From Aquirhabdus parva (GTDB taxonomy: Bacteria > Pseudomonadota > Gammaproteobacteria > Pseudomonadales > Moraxellaceae): DNA of 64,000 nucleotides. The position numbers were made by a program, and so were the translations under genes. The notes below the pieces were generated by a model. That model saw only the letters and a list, made by a program, of their open reading frames with translations, had not been told where the DNA came from and made no database searches. How positions within the stretch are numbered: the stretch's first letter is position 1; every line of letters starts with the position of its first letter. The stretch covers positions 2,462,207 to 2,526,206 of the forward strand of contig NZ_CP031222.1 of assembly GCF_003351745.1 (NCBI RefSeq), in the 5' to 3' direction. Positions 31,096-42,076 of the stretch are shown piece after piece.

Positions 31096-34000
31096 TTAAT
31101 CTTCGCCTTTTAACTCAATATTAATACCCAAAGAACGAATCTCTTTGGTCAACACGTTGAAGGACTCAGGCATGCCCGGATCCATGTAGTGATTGCCATC
31201 CACGATGTTTTTGTAGATACGAGTACGACCTTCGACATCGTCTGACTTCACAGTGAGCATTTCTTGCAAGGTATAAGTTGCACCGTATGCTTCCAGTGCC
31301 CACACTTCCATCTCCCCGAAACGCTGACCACCGAACTGCGCTTTACCACCGAGCGGTTGCTGTGTAACCAGTGAATACGAACCGGTTGAACGCGCATGCA
31401 TTTTGTCGTCAACCAAGTGATTGAGTTTGAGCATGTACATATAACCAACGGTCACAGGACGATCAAACTGGTCACCTGTACGTCCATCAAACAGTACTTG
31501 CTTACCGGTTTCTGACAAGTCAGCCAAGGTCAACAATTGTTTGATTTGACTTTCTTCTGCACCATCAAATACTGGCGTTGCGATAGGAACACCGCCACGT
31601 AAGTTTTTAGCCAATGCCAAGACTTCATCATCAGACAAGCTCGCCAGTTCTTCTTGCTCACCACCGACTTGATTGTAGATTTGATCCATGAATTTACGCA
31701 GATCAGCAACTTTCCGCTGTTCTTGCAACATGCGATCAATCTTTTGACCCAAGCCTTTGGCGGCCCAGCCCATATGGGTTTCAAGAATCTGACCCACGTT
31801 CATACGAGATGGAACACCAAGCGGGTTCAGAACGATATCAACAGGTTCACCGTTGATGTCATATGGCATGTCTTCGACAGGCATAATGACCGAAACCACA
31901 CCCTTGTTACCATGACGACCCGCCATCTTGTCACCCGGTTGGATGCGACGTTTGACAGCCAAGTAAACCTTAACCACTTTCAACACGCCATGAGCCAGCT
32001 CATCGCCTTGGTTGATTTTGCGTTTTTTCTCAACGAATTTCGCTTCAATCTCAAGATCTTTCTCTTTCAAGTATTCTTGGATTTGGCTTAAACGCGCTGC
32101 AATATCATCATCAGCCGGTTGGATCTCAAGCAGTTGCGCTGTTTCTAAACCATTGATGGTTTCTTCATCCAGCACCACACCACGCTTGATACCGCCACCG
32201 CCATTGACTTTCTGACCATTCAACAAGCGTTCAACACGATTACGCGCCGCTTCTTCGAAAGTACGGAACTCTTCTTTCAAGTCTTTGCGGTATGCATCCA
32301 GTTCTGCTTTATCAATAGCAATCGCACGTTCGTCTTTTTCAAGGCCATCGCGAGTAAAGACTTGAACGTCGATAACTGTTCCCTTAGTACCTGATGGTAC
32401 GCGCAAGGAAGAGTCTTTCACGTCCGCAGCTTTTTCACCGAAAATCGCACGCAGCAGTTTTTCTTCTGGGGTCAGCTGGGTTTCACCTTTAGGCGTAACC
32501 TTACCGACCAGAATGTCGCCTGCGCTCACTTCAGCACCGATATAAACAATCCCGGCAGCATCCAGTTTTGACAACGCGGCTTCGCCAACGTTTGGAATGT
32601 CGCCAGTGATTTCTTCAGTACCCAATTTGGTATCACGTGCAACACATGACAATTCTTGGATATGGATCGATGTGAAACGATCTTCTTGTACAACACGCTC
32701 AGACAGCAAGATCGAGTCTTCGAAGTTATAACCATTCCATGGCATAAATGCCACGCGCATGTTTTGACCGAGCGCAAGCTCACCGAGATCCGTTGAAGGA
32801 CCATCTGCGAGGATGTCGCCACGTGCCACAACATCACCACGATTCACAATTGCATCTTGGTTAATACAGGTGTTCTGGTTAGAACGGGTGTATTTGATCA
32901 AGTTGTAAATATCAACACCAGCCTCACCTGCATGCATTTCAGACTCATGCACACGCACAACGATACGGCTCGCATCAACGTAGTCAATCACACCACCACG
33001 ACCAGCAACCACACACACACCAGAGTCACGTGCAACGTGACGCTCCATGCCTGTACCCACGAGTGGCTTGTCAGAACGCAGTGTAGGCACCGCCTGACGT
33101 TGCATGTTTGAACCCATCAATGCACGGTTCGCGTCGTCATGCTCAAGGAACGGAATGAGCGAGGCGGCTACCGAAACCACCTGACGTGGTGAAACGTCCA
33201 TGTGGGTGACCTTCTCTGGGGTCATACGAATGAATTCGCCATGATGACGAACGGACACGAGGTCATCCGTCAACTCACCTTTCTTGTTCAGTGGTGAGTC
33301 AGCTTGTGCAATCACGGTATCGGTTTCTTCAATCGCTGACAGATATTCGATATGGTCAGTTACCACACCATTTTCAACACGGCGATATGGTGTTTCCAAG
33401 AAACCGAACTCATTGGCTTTTGCATAAACCGCCAAGCTGTTGATCAAACCAATGTTTGGACCTTCAGGGGTTTCAATTGGACAAACACGACCATAATGGG
33501 TTTGATGAACGTCGCGAACTTCAAAGCCAGCGCGCTCACGAGTCAAACCACCAGGTCCAAGTGCAGAAACACGACGTTTGTGCGTGATTTCTGACAATGG
33601 ATTGTTTTGATCCATGAATTGTGACAATTGGCTTGAACCAAAGAACTCTTTGATCGCTGCAGCCACTGGCTTAGCATTGATCAAGTCTTGTGGCGACAAA
33701 CCTTCAGTTTCAGCTTGGTTCAGACGTTCTTTAACTGCACGTTCAACACGGACCAAACCAACACGGAATTGGTTTTCAGTCATTTCACCGACAGAGCGTA
33801 CACGACGGTTACCCAAGTGATCGATGTCATCCACTTCGCCTTTACCGTTGCGGATATCAACCAGCATTTTCAGCACGTCAACCACGTCTTCGTTGGACAA
33901 GATGCCTTCGATTTCACGGGTGGCTTGATCAGTACCCACTTCGTATGGACGACCTAAACGACGGTTGAACTTCATACGGCCGACAGGTGACAAATCATAA

Positions 34001-35187
34001 CGTTCTGAGCTGAAGAACAGGTTGTTAAACAGGTTCTCTGCCGCATCTTTAGTTGGTGGCTCACCCGGACGCATGACTTTGTAGATTTCGACCAAAGCTT
34101 CTTCACGGTTGCGAGTCGTATCTGCGCGTAAAGTATCCGCAACGAATGATCCACGGTCGATGTCGTTGGTGAACAGCATGTTGAACTCTACAACACCTGC
34201 TTCAACCAGCTTTACGAGTACTTCATGAACCAAAACAGTGTTTGCTTCAACGATCAGATCGCCCGCTTTGTTGTAAACGTTGTGTGCCAGAATACGGCCA
34301 TACAAGTATTCATCAGGAACTGGCAGCTTGGTCAGGCCAGCTTCTTCCATTTGACGAACATGGCGTGCGTTGATACGTTTGCCTTGTTCGACGATGATTT
34401 TGTTGCCTTTACCAACGATGTCAAACTGAGCCATTTCGCCGCGTAGACGTTCTGGAATCAAATCGATCTGATAACCACCGTCTGCCAAATAGACAGGCAC
34501 TTTCTCGTAGTACATATCGAGAATTTGTTCAGTGGTGTAGTTCAATGCACGCAGCATAATCGTAGCAAGGAGCTTACGACGACGGTCGATACGAACGAAA
34601 ACCAAATCCTTCGCATCAAACTCAAAGTCCAACCATGAGCCACGGTAAGGAATGATACGTGCGGAATACAGTACTTTACCTGAGCTGTGGGTTTTACCCT
34701 TGTCATGGTCAAAGAACACACCGGGTGAACGATGTAACTGACTCACGATCACACGCTCAGTACCGTTGATCACGAATGTCCCGTTATCGGTCATCAGTGG
34801 CATTTCGCCCATGTACACTTCTTGCTCGCGTACGTCTTTAATCGATTTGGTTTCACGGTCATAAATGATCAAACGAATTTTGACGCGCATTGGTGCAGCA
34901 TACGTTGAACCACGCAAAATACATTCGCGTACGTCAAACTCAGGCTTACCTAAATGATATTCAACAAACTCAAGTGCAGCATTACCCGAGTAACTGACGA
35001 TAGGAAACACCGAACGGAAAGCCGCTTGCAGACCGAAGTCTTCGCGTTGCTTCGCAGTTTTACCATCTTGTAAAAAAGCGCGATAAGAATCAACTTGGAT
35101 GGAAAGCAGGTATGGCACTTCCATCACATTGGGCAATTTGCCGAAGTTCTTGCGAATCCGTTTCTTTTCGGTATAGGAGTATGCCAT
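31096..35187 (-). CDS. rpoB: DNA-directed RNA polymerase subunit beta
   Basis: Second-largest RNA polymerase subunit, 1363 residues. The N-terminus is [19 protein letters not shown]. The rifampicin-region segment [44 protein letters not shown] carries wild-type-looking residues at the D, H, S, L positions used for resistance ([22 protein letters not shown]). The C-terminal [50 protein letters not shown] clamp-binding region is intact. A GAGGA site precedes the ATG. An unusually long spacer of 814 bp separates it from rplL. Confidence 0.99.
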   Translation of the reverse strand: MAYSYTEKKRIRKNFGKLPNVMEVPYLLSIQVDSYRAFLQDGKTAKQREDFGLQAAFRSVFPIVSYSGNAALEFVEYHLGKPEFDVRECILRGSTYAAPMRVKIRLIIYDRETKSIKDVREQEVYMGEMPLMTDNGTFVINGTERVIVSQLHRSPGVFFDHDKGKTHSSGKVLYSARIIPYRGSWLDFEFDAKDLVFVRIDRRRKLLATIMLRALNYTTEQILDMYYEKVPVYLADGGYQIDLIPERLRGEMAQFDIVGKGNKIIVEQGKRINARHVRQMEEAGLTKLPVPDEYLYGRILAHNVYNKAGDLIVEANTVLVHEVLVKLVEAGVVEFNMLFTNDIDRGSFVADTLRADTTRNREEALVEIYKVMRPGEPPTKDAAENLFNNLFFSSERYDLSPVGRMKFNRRLGRPYEVGTDQATREIEGILSNEDVVDVLKMLVDIRNGKGEVDDIDHLGNRRVRSVGEMTENQFRVGLVRVERAVKERLNQAETEGLSPQDLINAKPVAAAIKEFFGSSQLSQFMDQNNPLSEITHKRRVSALGPGGLTRERAGFEVRDVHQTHYGRVCPIETPEGPNIGLINSLAVYAKANEFGFLETPYRRVENGVVTDHIEYLSAIEETDTVIAQADSPLNKKGELTDDLVSVRHHGEFIRMTPEKVTHMDVSPRQVVSVAASLIPFLEHDDANRALMGSNMQRQAVPTLRSDKPLVGTGMERHVARDSGVCVVAGRGGVIDYVDASRIVVRVHESEMHAGEAGVDIYNLIKYTRSNQNTCINQDAIVNRGDVVARGDILADGPSTDLGELALGQNMRVAFMPWNGYNFEDSILLSERVVQEDRFTSIHIQELSCVARDTKLGTEEITGDIPNVGEAALSKLDAAGIVYIGAEVSAGDILVGKVTPKGETQLTPEEKLLRAIFGEKAADVKDSSLRVPSGTKGTVIDVQVFTRDGLEKDERAIAIDKAELDAYRKDLKEEFRTFEEAARNRVERLLNGQKVNGGGGIKRGVVLDEETINGLETAQLLEIQPADDDIAARLSQIQEYLKEKDLEIEAKFVEKKRKINQGDELAHGVLKVVKVYLAVKRRIQPGDKMAGRHGNKGVVSVIMPVEDMPYDINGEPVDIVLNPLGVPSRMNVGQILETHMGWAAKGLGQKIDRMLQEQRKVADLRKFMDQIYNQVGGEQEELASLSDDEVLALAKNLRGGVPIATPVFDGAEESQIKQLLTLADLSETGKQVLFDGRTGDQFDRPVTVGYMYMLKLNHLVDDKMHARSTGSYSLVTQQPLGGKAQFGGQRFGEMEVWALEAYGATYTLQEMLTVKSDDVEGRTRIYKNIVDGNHYMDPGMPESFNVLTKEIRSLGINIELKGED

Positions 35188-36001
35188 TGGAAGTCCTCAA
35201 AAAAGTAGGTGCAAGATAATGCTCGCTTCATAAAACAAAAGACAAAAGCATTCAATCAAAAACTTAAAACCAAAAAACTCTACAACTTAATCTGAACAGA
35301 AATACCCTACCCTTTAGACCTACAAAGATGAGACTTTGCATGGAGGGCAAAATAGAACTGTTTCAATCTGCATAACCACACATCGCTATGTAGAAAATCA
35401 TGCAGAACAGCGAAACCACATGAACTTTGAAAACCTGCTGTTAAATCAAGTTGCAACAGGACTTCCATTCATTTACCACATACGTCGATTCTAAAAAGTC
35501 CTTTACTTAGACCACCCTAGAACCAAGACAACGAAAACGACAAAACCACAAACGAGCAAAACACTCCAATTCAAGAAACTGGAATGCATAAACTCGTTCA
35601 TGGAAGAACGTTTAAATCTACATTTTTGAATGAAACTTTTTACTCATAAAACGACAACAATGCAGATTTAAAAATTCTTTTTCGCGACTTAACTCTACGG
35701 ACACCTCATCAATAAAAACCCCATTGAAAACTATCCTTAAAAGAGCAGACCATTACGATAAATGGACGCGCTGCACTGTGAAAATTGATCTCTTGTACAA
35801 CTATCATGACCTCACCATTGCGCAATACACGCAAACGACCACAAAAACAAGAGCCGCATAGTATAATAAAAAAAGGCGCACAAACGCAAGCGCTTGTCCA
35901 CCTTTTTTTTGAAACTAAATAAAGTCTTTTTCTAGAATCTAGTACTTTATCGAGATCTTTAAGATTAAGCAGCCATTTGCAAGCAAACAGCTTCTTCAGT
36001 C
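35188..36001. other. Long rplL-rpoB spacer with attenuator and structured leader
   Basis: No convincing open frame lies in these 814 bp. Seen on the minus strand: the terminator-like hairpin just after rplL (35868-35910), a possible promoter within and after it (TTGCGT at 35884-35889 and TATACT at 35860-35865, 18-bp spacing), and at least two long-range inverted repeats. These are TTTAAATCTACA (35611-35622) against TGCAGATTTAAA (35661-35672), one mismatch, and AGGACTT (35458-35464) against AAGTCCT (35496-35502). The region is likely to be the rpoB mRNA leader. Confidence 0.5.
35868..35910 (-). terminator. rplL-rpoB attenuator (partial terminator)
   Basis: On the minus strand a hairpin ACAAGCG / CGTTTGT with a 4-nt loop is closed by A-run, GG and CC, and ends in a run of seven T. 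Attenuation between ribosomal protein and polymerase genes is well known in enterics, where most transcripts stop here. The position matches. Confidence 0.8.
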
Positions 36002-36376
36002 TTATTTGATTTCGACAGTTGCACCAGCTTCTTCGACTTTCTTTTTAAGCGCTTCAGCGTCGTCTTTGCTCACGCCTTCTTTCAGCGGTTGCGGTGCGCC
36101 TTCAACGAGGTCTTTAGCTTCTTTCAAGCCAAGGCCAGTTACTTCGCGAACGATTTTAATAACTGCAACTTTGTTTGCGCCGAAGCTAGTCAGAATGACG
36201 TTGAATTCGGTTTGTTCTTCAGCAGCAGCCGCGCCTGCACCAGCAGCAGGACCAGCAACTGCAACAGCAGCAGCAGAAACGTTGAATTTTTCTTCGAATG
36301 CAGAAATAAGTTCAACCAATTCAACAACTGATAATTCGCCAACGGCGTTCAGGATGTCTTCTTTTGACAGTGCCAT
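36002..36376 (-). CDS. rplL: Large ribosomal subunit protein bL12 (L7/L12)
   Basis: Stalk protein that recruits elongation factors to the ribosome. The 124-residue product has the N-terminal dimerisation domain ([31 protein letters not shown]), an Ala/Gly-rich hinge (about residues 35-53) and the factor-binding C-terminal domain ([39 protein letters not shown]). The frame is open to 36421, but the ATG at 36374-36376 has GGAGC seven bases upstream and yields the standard N-terminus. The gap from rplJ is 45 bp. Confidence 0.98.
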   Translation of the reverse strand: MALSKEDILNAVGELSVVELVELISAFEEKFNVSAAAVAVAGPAAGAGAAAAEEQTEFNVILTSFGANKVAVIKIVREVTGLGLKEAKDLVEGAPQPLKEGVSKDDAEALKKKVEEAGATVEIK

Positions 36377-36421
36377 GAGTAAAGCTCCAAAATGTGTATA
36401 GGTGGGTGAGGCAAGATGCAA

Positions 36422-36928
36422 TTAAGCAGCTTGTTCGTCCTGTTTGTCTTTGAGTGCTGTAAGTAAACGAGCAAACTTGGAAACAGGCGCTTGCAGAACC
36501 GACGCCAGCATCGTAAGAGCGGTGTGCAGATTCGGCAGATTTGCCAATACGTCGATTTGATCAGCAGCATAAAGCTTGCCGTCAAATGCAGCCGATTTAA
36601 TGACCAGCTTGGCATTGTCTTTTGCAAAGTCTTTCAACAAACGAGCAGCAGCGCCCATGTCGTCTTCAGAAGTTGACAAAGCAATGATCGATGGACCAGT
36701 CAGAGTTTCATTCAAAACAGCGAATGGTGTTCCTTCCAGTGCACGACGTGCCAGCGTGTTACGAATAACGCGCAGGTATACACCTTGCTGACGGGCTTTA
36801 GAACGTAGAACAGTCATCTGACCTACGGTTAAGCCACGATAATCGGCGACCACAGCAGAGAATGCACCAGACGCAGCTTCACTCACTGCGGCGACGATCT
36901 CTTTTTTGTCCTCTAGTCTTAGAGTCAC
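36422..36928 (-). CDS. rplJ: Large ribosomal subunit protein uL10, GTG start
   Basis: Anchors the L12 dimers on the ribosome and represses its own operon by binding the leader. The protein reads TLRLEDKKEIVAAVSEAASGAFSAVVADYRGLTVGQMTVLRSKARQQGVYLRVIRNTLARRAL. The open frame extends to 37012, but the extension does not resemble L10. The start is the GTG at 36926-36928, with the near-perfect AAGGAGG five bases upstream, giving 168 residues, which is the family length. Regulatory hairpins lie just before it. Confidence 0.96.
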   Translation of the reverse strand: MTLRLEDKKEIVAAVSEAASGAFSAVVADYRGLTVGQMTVLRSKARQQGVYLRVIRNTLARRALEGTPFAVLNETLTGPSIIALSTSEDDMGAAARLLKDFAKDNAKLVIKSAAFDGKLYAADQIDVLANLPNLHTALTMLASVLQAPVSKFARLLTALKDKQDEQAA

Positions 36929-37264
36929 TGTAACCTCCTTCGTGTATAGATGAACACAATGTTCATCACCATGATTTGCATACCAGCTATCAATCCAAAG
37001 ATTGACAGCCAATCTACACGCGGAAAGTCTAAACCCTAAGATTTACACCACCGCGTCTACGTAGGACTCATTAAGAAAAGTGCATTCAAGAACGCATTTT
37101 TCGCCTACGGTCTTTGACGCCGATTAGAATGCAGAACATATCCAACCACTTCAAAGCCCACTCAACCTGCCCCTACTTATAAATAAACCAGGGCAATCAA
37201 GATTTTTACTCGCCGAATGACTTTTTCAAATCATTCAGCAAAATCGGATTAACAACGCAAATAA
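36929..37264 (-). promoter_or_regulatory. rplJ leader with L10-type regulatory hairpins
   Basis: A 336-bp spacer between rplA and rplJ with two clean hairpins close to the rplJ ribosome binding site: GATGAACA / TGTTCATC with a 3-nt loop (36949-36967), and GCTGTCAATC / GATTGATAGC with a TTTG loop and one G-U pair (36986-37009). In bacteria L10 with L12 binds this leader and blocks translation. The purine-rich TAGGGTTTAGACTTTCC stretch just upstream could be the kink-turn contact, which is inference. A weaker stem (37215-37236) follows rplA. Confidence 0.6.
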
Positions 37265-37960
37265 TTATGCAGAAACAGAAGCAACATCAATCGTTAAGCC
37301 AGGACCCATGGTCGATGACAAAGTGATTTTCTTGATGTAGATCCCTTTAGAAGTTGCAGGTTTTGCACGCTTCAGATCAGAAACCAACGCTTCAACGTTT
37401 TGACGAATCGCAGCAGCTTCAAAGCCAACTTGGCCTACAGCTGCGTGAATGATACCGCCTTTGTCAACGCGATAGCGCGCTTGACCAGACTTAGCATTCT
37501 TAACAGCAGTACCCACATCAGGGGTAACCGTACCGACTTTCGGGTTAGGCATCAAACCACGTGGACCCAAGATCGTACCGAGTTTACCAACCACACGCAT
37601 CGCGTCTGGAGCAGCAATCACGACATCAAAGTCAAGGTTACCCGCTTGGATGCTTTCTGCGAGATCATCCATACCAACGATGTCTGCACCTTCAGCTTTA
37701 GCCGCTTCAGCAGCCGCACCTTGAGCAAATACTGCAACACGTACGGTTTTACCGGTACCCGCTGGCAATACAGTTGCACCGCGAACGATTTGGTCTGATT
37801 TACGTGGATCAACACCAAGGTTGATTGCAACGTCCAATGACTCTTTGAATTTAGCCGCTGGAAGGCTATTCAAAATAGCAACTGCAGAATCCAAATCGTA
37901 AACTTTATTGGCTTCTACTTTTTCAGCGATAGCTTTTTGACGCTTAGTTAATGTTGCCAT
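37265..37960 (-). CDS. rplA: Large ribosomal subunit protein uL1
   Basis: L1-stalk protein that also represses the rplK-rplA transcript. The 231-residue product contains [58 protein letters not shown], the diagnostic [25 protein letters not shown] segment, and [24 protein letters not shown] at the end. The frame is open to 37981, inside rplK. The ATG at 37960 gives [11 protein letters not shown] and the normal length, one base after the rplK stop, so the two are tightly coupled. Confidence 0.98.
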   Translation of the reverse strand: MATLTKRQKAIAEKVEANKVYDLDSAVAILNSLPAAKFKESLDVAINLGVDPRKSDQIVRGATVLPAGTGKTVRVAVFAQGAAAEAAKAEGADIVGMDDLAESIQAGNLDFDVVIAAPDAMRVVGKLGTILGPRGLMPNPKVGTVTPDVGTAVKNAKSGQARYRVDKGGIIHAAVGQVGFEAAAIRQNVEALVSDLKRAKPATSKGIYIKKITLSSTMGPGLTIDVASVSA

Positions 37961-37961
37961 G

Positions 37962-38396
37962 TTAAACCACTCCTTCCACATTCAGACCCATCGAACGTGC
38001 AGAACCTGCAATCGTACGAACAGCCGCATCCAAATCAGCAGCAGTCAGATTCGCTTCTTTCGCTTTAGCGATTTCTTCTAACTGAGCACGGGTAATGGTA
38101 CCGACTTTTTGAGTATTAGGACGCGCTGAACCGCTAGTCAGGTTCATGGTTTTTTTCAAGAAGTAAGTCGCAGGTGGCGATGCCATGATGAAAGTAAACG
38201 ACTTGTCAGAATAAACAGTAATCGTTACTGGAATTGGCATGCCAACTTCCATCTTTTGTGTTGCAGCATTGAATTCTTTACAGAATGCCATAATGTTTAC
38301 ACCACGTTGACCCAATGCAGGACCGATAGGTGGTGATGGATTTGCTTTACCAGCCGCAACTTGCAGCTTGATATATCCGTCGATCTTCTTCGCCAT
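37962..38396 (-). CDS. rplK: Large ribosomal subunit protein uL11
   Basis: Protein of the GTPase-associated centre. It includes [73 protein letters not shown] and the C-terminal RNA-binding domain ending in [17 protein letters not shown]. The length of 144 residues is normal. GAGGAG lies before the ATG, and the leader carries a hairpin that may bind L1. Confidence 0.98.
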   Translation of the reverse strand: MAKKIDGYIKLQVAAGKANPSPPIGPALGQRGVNIMAFCKEFNAATQKMEVGMPIPVTITVYSDKSFTFIMASPPATYFLKKTMNLTSGSARPNTQKVGTITRAQLEEIAKAKEANLTAADLDAAVRTIAGSARSMGLNVEGVV

Positions 38397-38412
38397 TAGA
38401 AACTCCTCATAT

Positions 38413-38437
38413 GGGTACGAACGCCTTGCGGCTCCCC
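38413..38437 (-). promoter_or_regulatory. Candidate L1-binding hairpin in the rplK leader
   Basis: On the minus strand GGGGAGCC-GCAA-GGC-GTTCGTA-CCC folds as an inner GCC/GGC stem with a GCAA tetraloop, an asymmetric internal loop and an outer GGG/CCC stem, directly upstream of the rplK ribosome binding site. L1 is known to bind an asymmetric stem-loop in this leader in enterics. The match here is by shape and place. Confidence 0.5.
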
Positions 38438-38495
38438 TTTTGGCTTACAACTATAAATTCTTTACTCGATCACTTTAAGAAAAACACACTAAAAT

Positions 38496-38533
38496 GAAAA
38501 AGCCACCAGACTTTTCAAAAAAGACGGGTGGCA
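38496..38533 (-). terminator. Terminator between nusG and rplK
   Basis: GCCACC / GGTGGC stem with an A/T-rich, partly paired loop and a T run on the minus strand, separating secE-nusG from the rplKAJL-rpoBC transcript. Confidence 0.7.
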
Positions 38534-38588
38534 AATTATACACGAAAAACAACTAAACTCTACAAGCAGACTAAAAATAAAATCTCAA

Positions 38589-39125
38589 TTAGTCAGTTTT
38601 TTCAACTTGCTTAAACTCAAGCTCAACTTGGGTTGGACGATTAAACACGTTGATGGTCAAGGTCACTTTAGACTTATCATAGTCCACTTTCTCAATGACA
38701 CCTTTGAAATCCACAAACGGACCATCGATAACCAACAACTCTTCACCGGGCTCAAACATCGTCTTCGGTTTCGGAGCAGTTTCACCTTGCTGTTGAATAC
38801 GACTAAGAATCTTGTCAGCTTCTTTTTGCGTTATCGGCGCTGGCTTTTCTGGCGTACCACCGATAAAGCCCAATACTTTTGGCGTCTCTTTTACAGTGTG
38901 CCAAGTCGCTTCGGTCATTTCCATTTCAACAAGCACGTAACCAGGAAAGAACTTACGCTCACTCTTACGCTTCTTGCCGTCTTTCATTTCTACAACTTCT
39001 TCAGTCGGCACAAGCACTTCACCGAAGCTTTCCAGCAAATCACTACGCGCAATACGATCTTTAAGTGAACGCATTACTTGCTTTTCATAGCCTGAATAGG
39101 CATGTACGATATACCAACGTTTCAT
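38589..39125 (-). CDS. nusG: Transcription termination/antitermination factor NusG
   Basis: Binds RNA polymerase and Rho or ribosomal protein S10, linking transcription to translation. The 178-residue product has the NGN domain (KRWYIVHAYSGYEKQVMRSLKDRI, then KSERKFFPGYVLVEMEMTEATWHTVKETPKVLGFIGG) and the C-terminal KOW domain (EPGEELLVIDGPFVDFKGVIEKVDYDKSKVTLTINVFNRPTQVELEFKQVEK). Length is normal. It lies 71 bp after secE and is followed by a terminator. Confidence 0.98.
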   Translation of the reverse strand: MKRWYIVHAYSGYEKQVMRSLKDRIARSDLLESFGEVLVPTEEVVEMKDGKKRKSERKFFPGYVLVEMEMTEATWHTVKETPKVLGFIGGTPEKPAPITQKEADKILSRIQQQGETAPKPKTMFEPGEELLVIDGPFVDFKGVIEKVDYDKSKVTLTINVFNRPTQVELEFKQVEKTD

Positions 39126-39196
39126 AGCTTTTATCCGTTGATTCTTTAATAAACTGACTTTACAAAATAGACGTTAAACCCAGCCAAAGAATCATT

Positions 39197-39673
39197 TTAT
39201 CCAATGATTAATTTGATTGCCCAGCCAAAAAACATATCCAACAACCACAGAATAATCGCCATGACCACCACAACGACCAAAACAATCCATGTGGTATGCA
39301 ATGTATCATTCTTGGTTGGCCAACTAATACGACCCAACTCAACACGGGAATCTTTCAGCAAGGTCACAAAACCCTTACCCTGTGAAGTGGTATACAGCAA
39401 AACCAATGCCACCACAACCATACCTACAATCACACCTACGCGTACCCAGACACTAGCAGCTGGCGCCCAATAGGCAGGCAGGTATTGCGGCACAATCGTC
39501 GCACCAATCAACAAGACAATCGCAAGCAACCAAAAAATAGGATCAATGGCTGAACGCGACTTAACAACATCAGCTGGCGACAAAGCACCACCCAAATTAT
39601 TAATTGAGCTATTGATCGATTTGCCGACATTCGACTTATCAGTCGTTGATTGATTTTGCGGATCAGTATTCAT
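39197..39673 (-). CDS. secE: Preprotein translocase subunit SecE
   Basis: Membrane clamp of the SecYEG channel. The 158-residue form has three hydrophobic segments: FWLLAIVLLIGATIVPQYL (about 48-66), VWVRVGVIVGMVVVALVLLY (about 76-95) and WIVLVVVVVMAIILWLLDMFFGWAIKLI (about 128-156). The conserved cytoplasmic SRVELGRISWPTKNDTLHTT amphipathic hinge lies before the last. A hydrophilic Asn/Ser-rich N-terminus of about 40 residues makes it longer than the E. coli protein. It forms the secE-nusG pair, 207 bp after tRNA-Trp. Confidence 0.97.
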   Translation of the reverse strand: MNTDPQNQSTTDKSNVGKSINSSINNLGGALSPADVVKSRSAIDPIFWLLAIVLLIGATIVPQYLPAYWAPAASVWVRVGVIVGMVVVALVLLYTTSQGKGFVTLLKDSRVELGRISWPTKNDTLHTTWIVLVVVVVMAIILWLLDMFFGWAIKLIIG

Positions 39674-39879
39674 ATTTTGAGTGGCTCATTGGGTTAAACC
39701 AAAGATATACAAGGAAGTGAATATGAGCTAAATGGAGAGGCTACAGGTATTCTTTTAAAAATTGTTTCATACCAAAACATTTGGTTCAAGCAACTACCCT
39801 ATTCCTTCAGGTAAACCACGTCTTCAACCAAGTTTAAAACCATGTTTAAAAAAACACTATCTATATCTTAAAACAAATA

Positions 39880-39955
39880 TGGCGGGCCAGGAGAGACTCG
39901 AACTCCCAACACCCGGTTTTGGAGACCGGTGCTCTACCAATTGAACTACTGGCCC
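39880..39955 (-). tRNA. trpT: tRNA-Trp (anticodon CCA)
   Basis: 76 nt including the encoded 3' CCA. Acceptor stem GGGCCAG / CTGGCCC, D arm AGTTCAATTGGTAGAGC, anticodon loop CTCCAAA on a CCGGT-type stem, T loop TTCGAGT, discriminator G. It lies between tuf and secE. Confidence 0.97.
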
Positions 39956-39960
39956 TGCAA

Positions 39961-39990
39961 TTGGAAAGCATTCTACAGAACACTTTCCAA
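39961..39990 (-). repeat. Hairpin upstream of tRNA-Trp
   Basis: Inverted repeat TTGGAAAG / CTTTCCAA with a 14-nt loop, five bases upstream of the tRNA-Trp 5' end. It may be an RNase processing site between tuf and the tRNA. Confidence 0.6.
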
Positions 39991-40002
39991 ATTTACTACT
40001 GC

Positions 40003-40034
40003 AATATCAGAAGTTTAATTAAACTTCTGATATT
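40003..40034 (-). repeat. Perfect 32-bp palindrome downstream of tuf
   Basis: AATATCAGAAGTTTAA followed directly by its reverse complement, 18 bp after the tuf stop codon. As RNA it forms a stem of up to 14 bp with a 4-nt loop. There is no T run after it on the minus strand, so a processing or stability element is more likely than a simple terminator. Confidence 0.7.
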
Positions 40035-40052
40035 AACTCAACCTACAAGAGA

Positions 40053-41243
40053 TTAAGCAAGAACGTTAGCAACTACACCCGCACCAACAGTACGACCACC
40101 TTCACGGATCGCGAAACGTAGACCTGGGTCCATCGCGATTGGGTGAATCAGTTCTACTGTCATTTGGATGTTGTCACCTGGCATAACCATTTCTACGCCG
40201 TCTGGCAAGCTGATTGCACCAGTTACGTCCGTTGTACGGAAGTAGAACTGTGGACGATAGCCTTTCAGGAACGGTGTATGACGACCACCTTCATCTTTAG
40301 ACAGAACATAAACTTCTGCTTCAAATTTGGTATGTGGTTTGATTGAACCTGGTTTCGCCAATACTTGACCACGTTGTACGTCTTCACGCTTGGTACCACG
40401 GAGCAATACACCACAGTTCTCGCCTGCACGACCTTCGTCGAGCAATTTACGGAACATTTCAACACCAGTACAGGTCGTTTTTACGGTGTCTTTGATACCA
40501 ACGATTTCAATTTCTTCACCAACTTTGATGATACCTGACTCTACGCGACCGGTTACAACGGTACCGCGACCAGAGATCGAGAATACGTCTTCGATTGGCA
40601 ACAGGAATGATTTGTCGATTGCGCGTTCTGGTTCTGGGATGTAGCTGTCCAGAGTTTCAACCAGTTTAAGAACTGATGCAACGCCGTAAGGACCTTCACC
40701 ACCGTTCAACGCTTCGAGTGCTGAACCACGGATGATTGGGGTGTCATCACCTGGGAAGTCGTATTTAGACAACAGGTCACGCACTTCCATTTCAACGAGT
40801 TCAAGCAACTCTTCGTCGTCTACCATGTCACACTTGTTCAAGAATACAACGATGTATGGCACACCAACTTGGCGTGACAACAGGATGTGTTCACGAGTTT
40901 GTGGCATTGGACCATCAGTTGCTGAACATACAAGAATCGCGCCGTCCATCTGAGCAGCACCAGTGATCATGTTTTTAACATAGTCAGCGTGGCCTGGGCA
41001 GTCAACGTGTGCGTAGTGACGGATTGGGCTGTCATATTCTACGTGTGCAGTATTAATGGTAATACCACGTGCTTTTTCTTCTGGTGCTGAGTCGATTTCG
41101 CTCAATGCTTTGACGTCACCGCCGTAAGCTTTTGCACAGTTCAAGCTGATAGCAGCAGTCAGAGTGGTTTTACCATGGTCAACGTGACCGATGGTGCCGA
41201 CGTTAACGTGCGGCTTGTTACGTTCAAACTTGGCCTTTGCCAT
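40053..41243 (-). CDS. tuf: Elongation factor Tu
   Basis: GTPase that delivers aminoacyl-tRNA to the ribosome. The 396-residue protein contains P-loop [14 protein letters not shown], switch [24 protein letters not shown] and SALEALNGG, then domain 2 and domain 3, ending in [19 protein letters not shown]. Full length, with a strong GGGAGACTCTC-type leader upstream. It lies between tRNA-Thr(GGT) and tRNA-Trp, the same order as the tufB locus of enteric bacteria, so a second copy is likely elsewhere, probably with fusA. Confidence 0.99.
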   Translation of the reverse strand: MAKAKFERNKPHVNVGTIGHVDHGKTTLTAAISLNCAKAYGGDVKALSEIDSAPEEKARGITINTAHVEYDSPIRHYAHVDCPGHADYVKNMITGAAQMDGAILVCSATDGPMPQTREHILLSRQVGVPYIVVFLNKCDMVDDEELLELVEMEVRDLLSKYDFPGDDTPIIRGSALEALNGGEGPYGVASVLKLVETLDSYIPEPERAIDKSFLLPIEDVFSISGRGTVVTGRVESGIIKVGEEIEIVGIKDTVKTTCTGVEMFRKLLDEGRAGENCGVLLRGTKREDVQRGQVLAKPGSIKPHTKFEAEVYVLSKDEGGRHTPFLKGYRPQFYFRTTDVTGAISLPDGVEMVMPGDNIQMTVELIHPIAMDPGLRFAIREGGRTVGAGVVANVLA

Positions 41244-41464
41244 GAGAGTCTCCCTCGTTCACGTCGGATGTCAACTATCCGGCTTATTTAGAAAATTTGT
41301 TGCAAGACTGGCATGATTGCCAACTGCAAGTTACCACCCAACAAACATCAAATCTTCAATCTAACAACACAAATCTTTCACACAAAACAATAAGCAGGCA
41401 CTAGGCCTGCCCGTTACAACAATATTCAACAAACTCACTACTCATCAGTACAACCAACAAATAA

Positions 41465-41539
<75 letters not shown>

Positions 41540-41651
41540 GCAACCGCTAAATGCGACAAAACAGCTATTATGCAGCAGAACACTAAATCTATTAAAACAG
41601 CAGATCCAGATCAACAAACCGCAAACAACCTAATCACAAATCTACAAAATA

Positions 41652-41727
41652 TGGAGCGGGAGACGAGGGTCGAACTCGCGACATTCAGCTTGGAAGGCTG
41701 ACGCTCTACCAACTGAGCTACTCCCGC
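41652..41727 (-). tRNA. glyT: tRNA-Gly (anticodon TCC)
   Basis: 76 nt including CCA. Acceptor GCGGGAG / CTCCCGC, anticodon loop CTTCCAA, T loop TTCGACC. Confidence 0.96.
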
Positions 41728-41766
41728 ACAACTGGTAACTTACATCTAAACTATCTACATCAAATA

Positions 41767-41850
41767 TGGTGGTGAGGGAAGGATTCGAACCTTCGAAGCT
41801 TTCGCGTCAGAGTTACAGTCTGATCCCTTTGACCGCTCGGGAACCTCACC
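41767..41850 (-). tRNA. tyrU: tRNA-Tyr (anticodon GTA)
   Basis: 84 nt including CCA, with the long variable arm (GACGCGAAAGCTTC) typical of bacterial tRNA-Tyr. Acceptor GGTGAGG / CCTCACC, anticodon loop CTGTAAC. Confidence 0.96.
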
Positions 41851-41962
41851 TACATCAAACCCACATTATCAACATTTGTTTACCCATTTAAAAACTTCAA
41901 ACAAATCCTGATTAACATCAGTTTATTTCACATCAACATCATCATCAAACATGTCTTAAATA

Positions 41963-42038
<76 letters not shown>

Positions 42039-42076
42039 TAAAAGTACACATCAATAACTGCATCGAAGCGGCGTGC

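Noticed and set aside
36006-36401. Long plus-strand open frame opposite rplL
   Set aside because: Shadow of the Ala-rich rplL coding frame.
39762-39944. Plus-strand open frame across tRNA-Trp
   Set aside because: It is the antisense of a clear tRNA gene.
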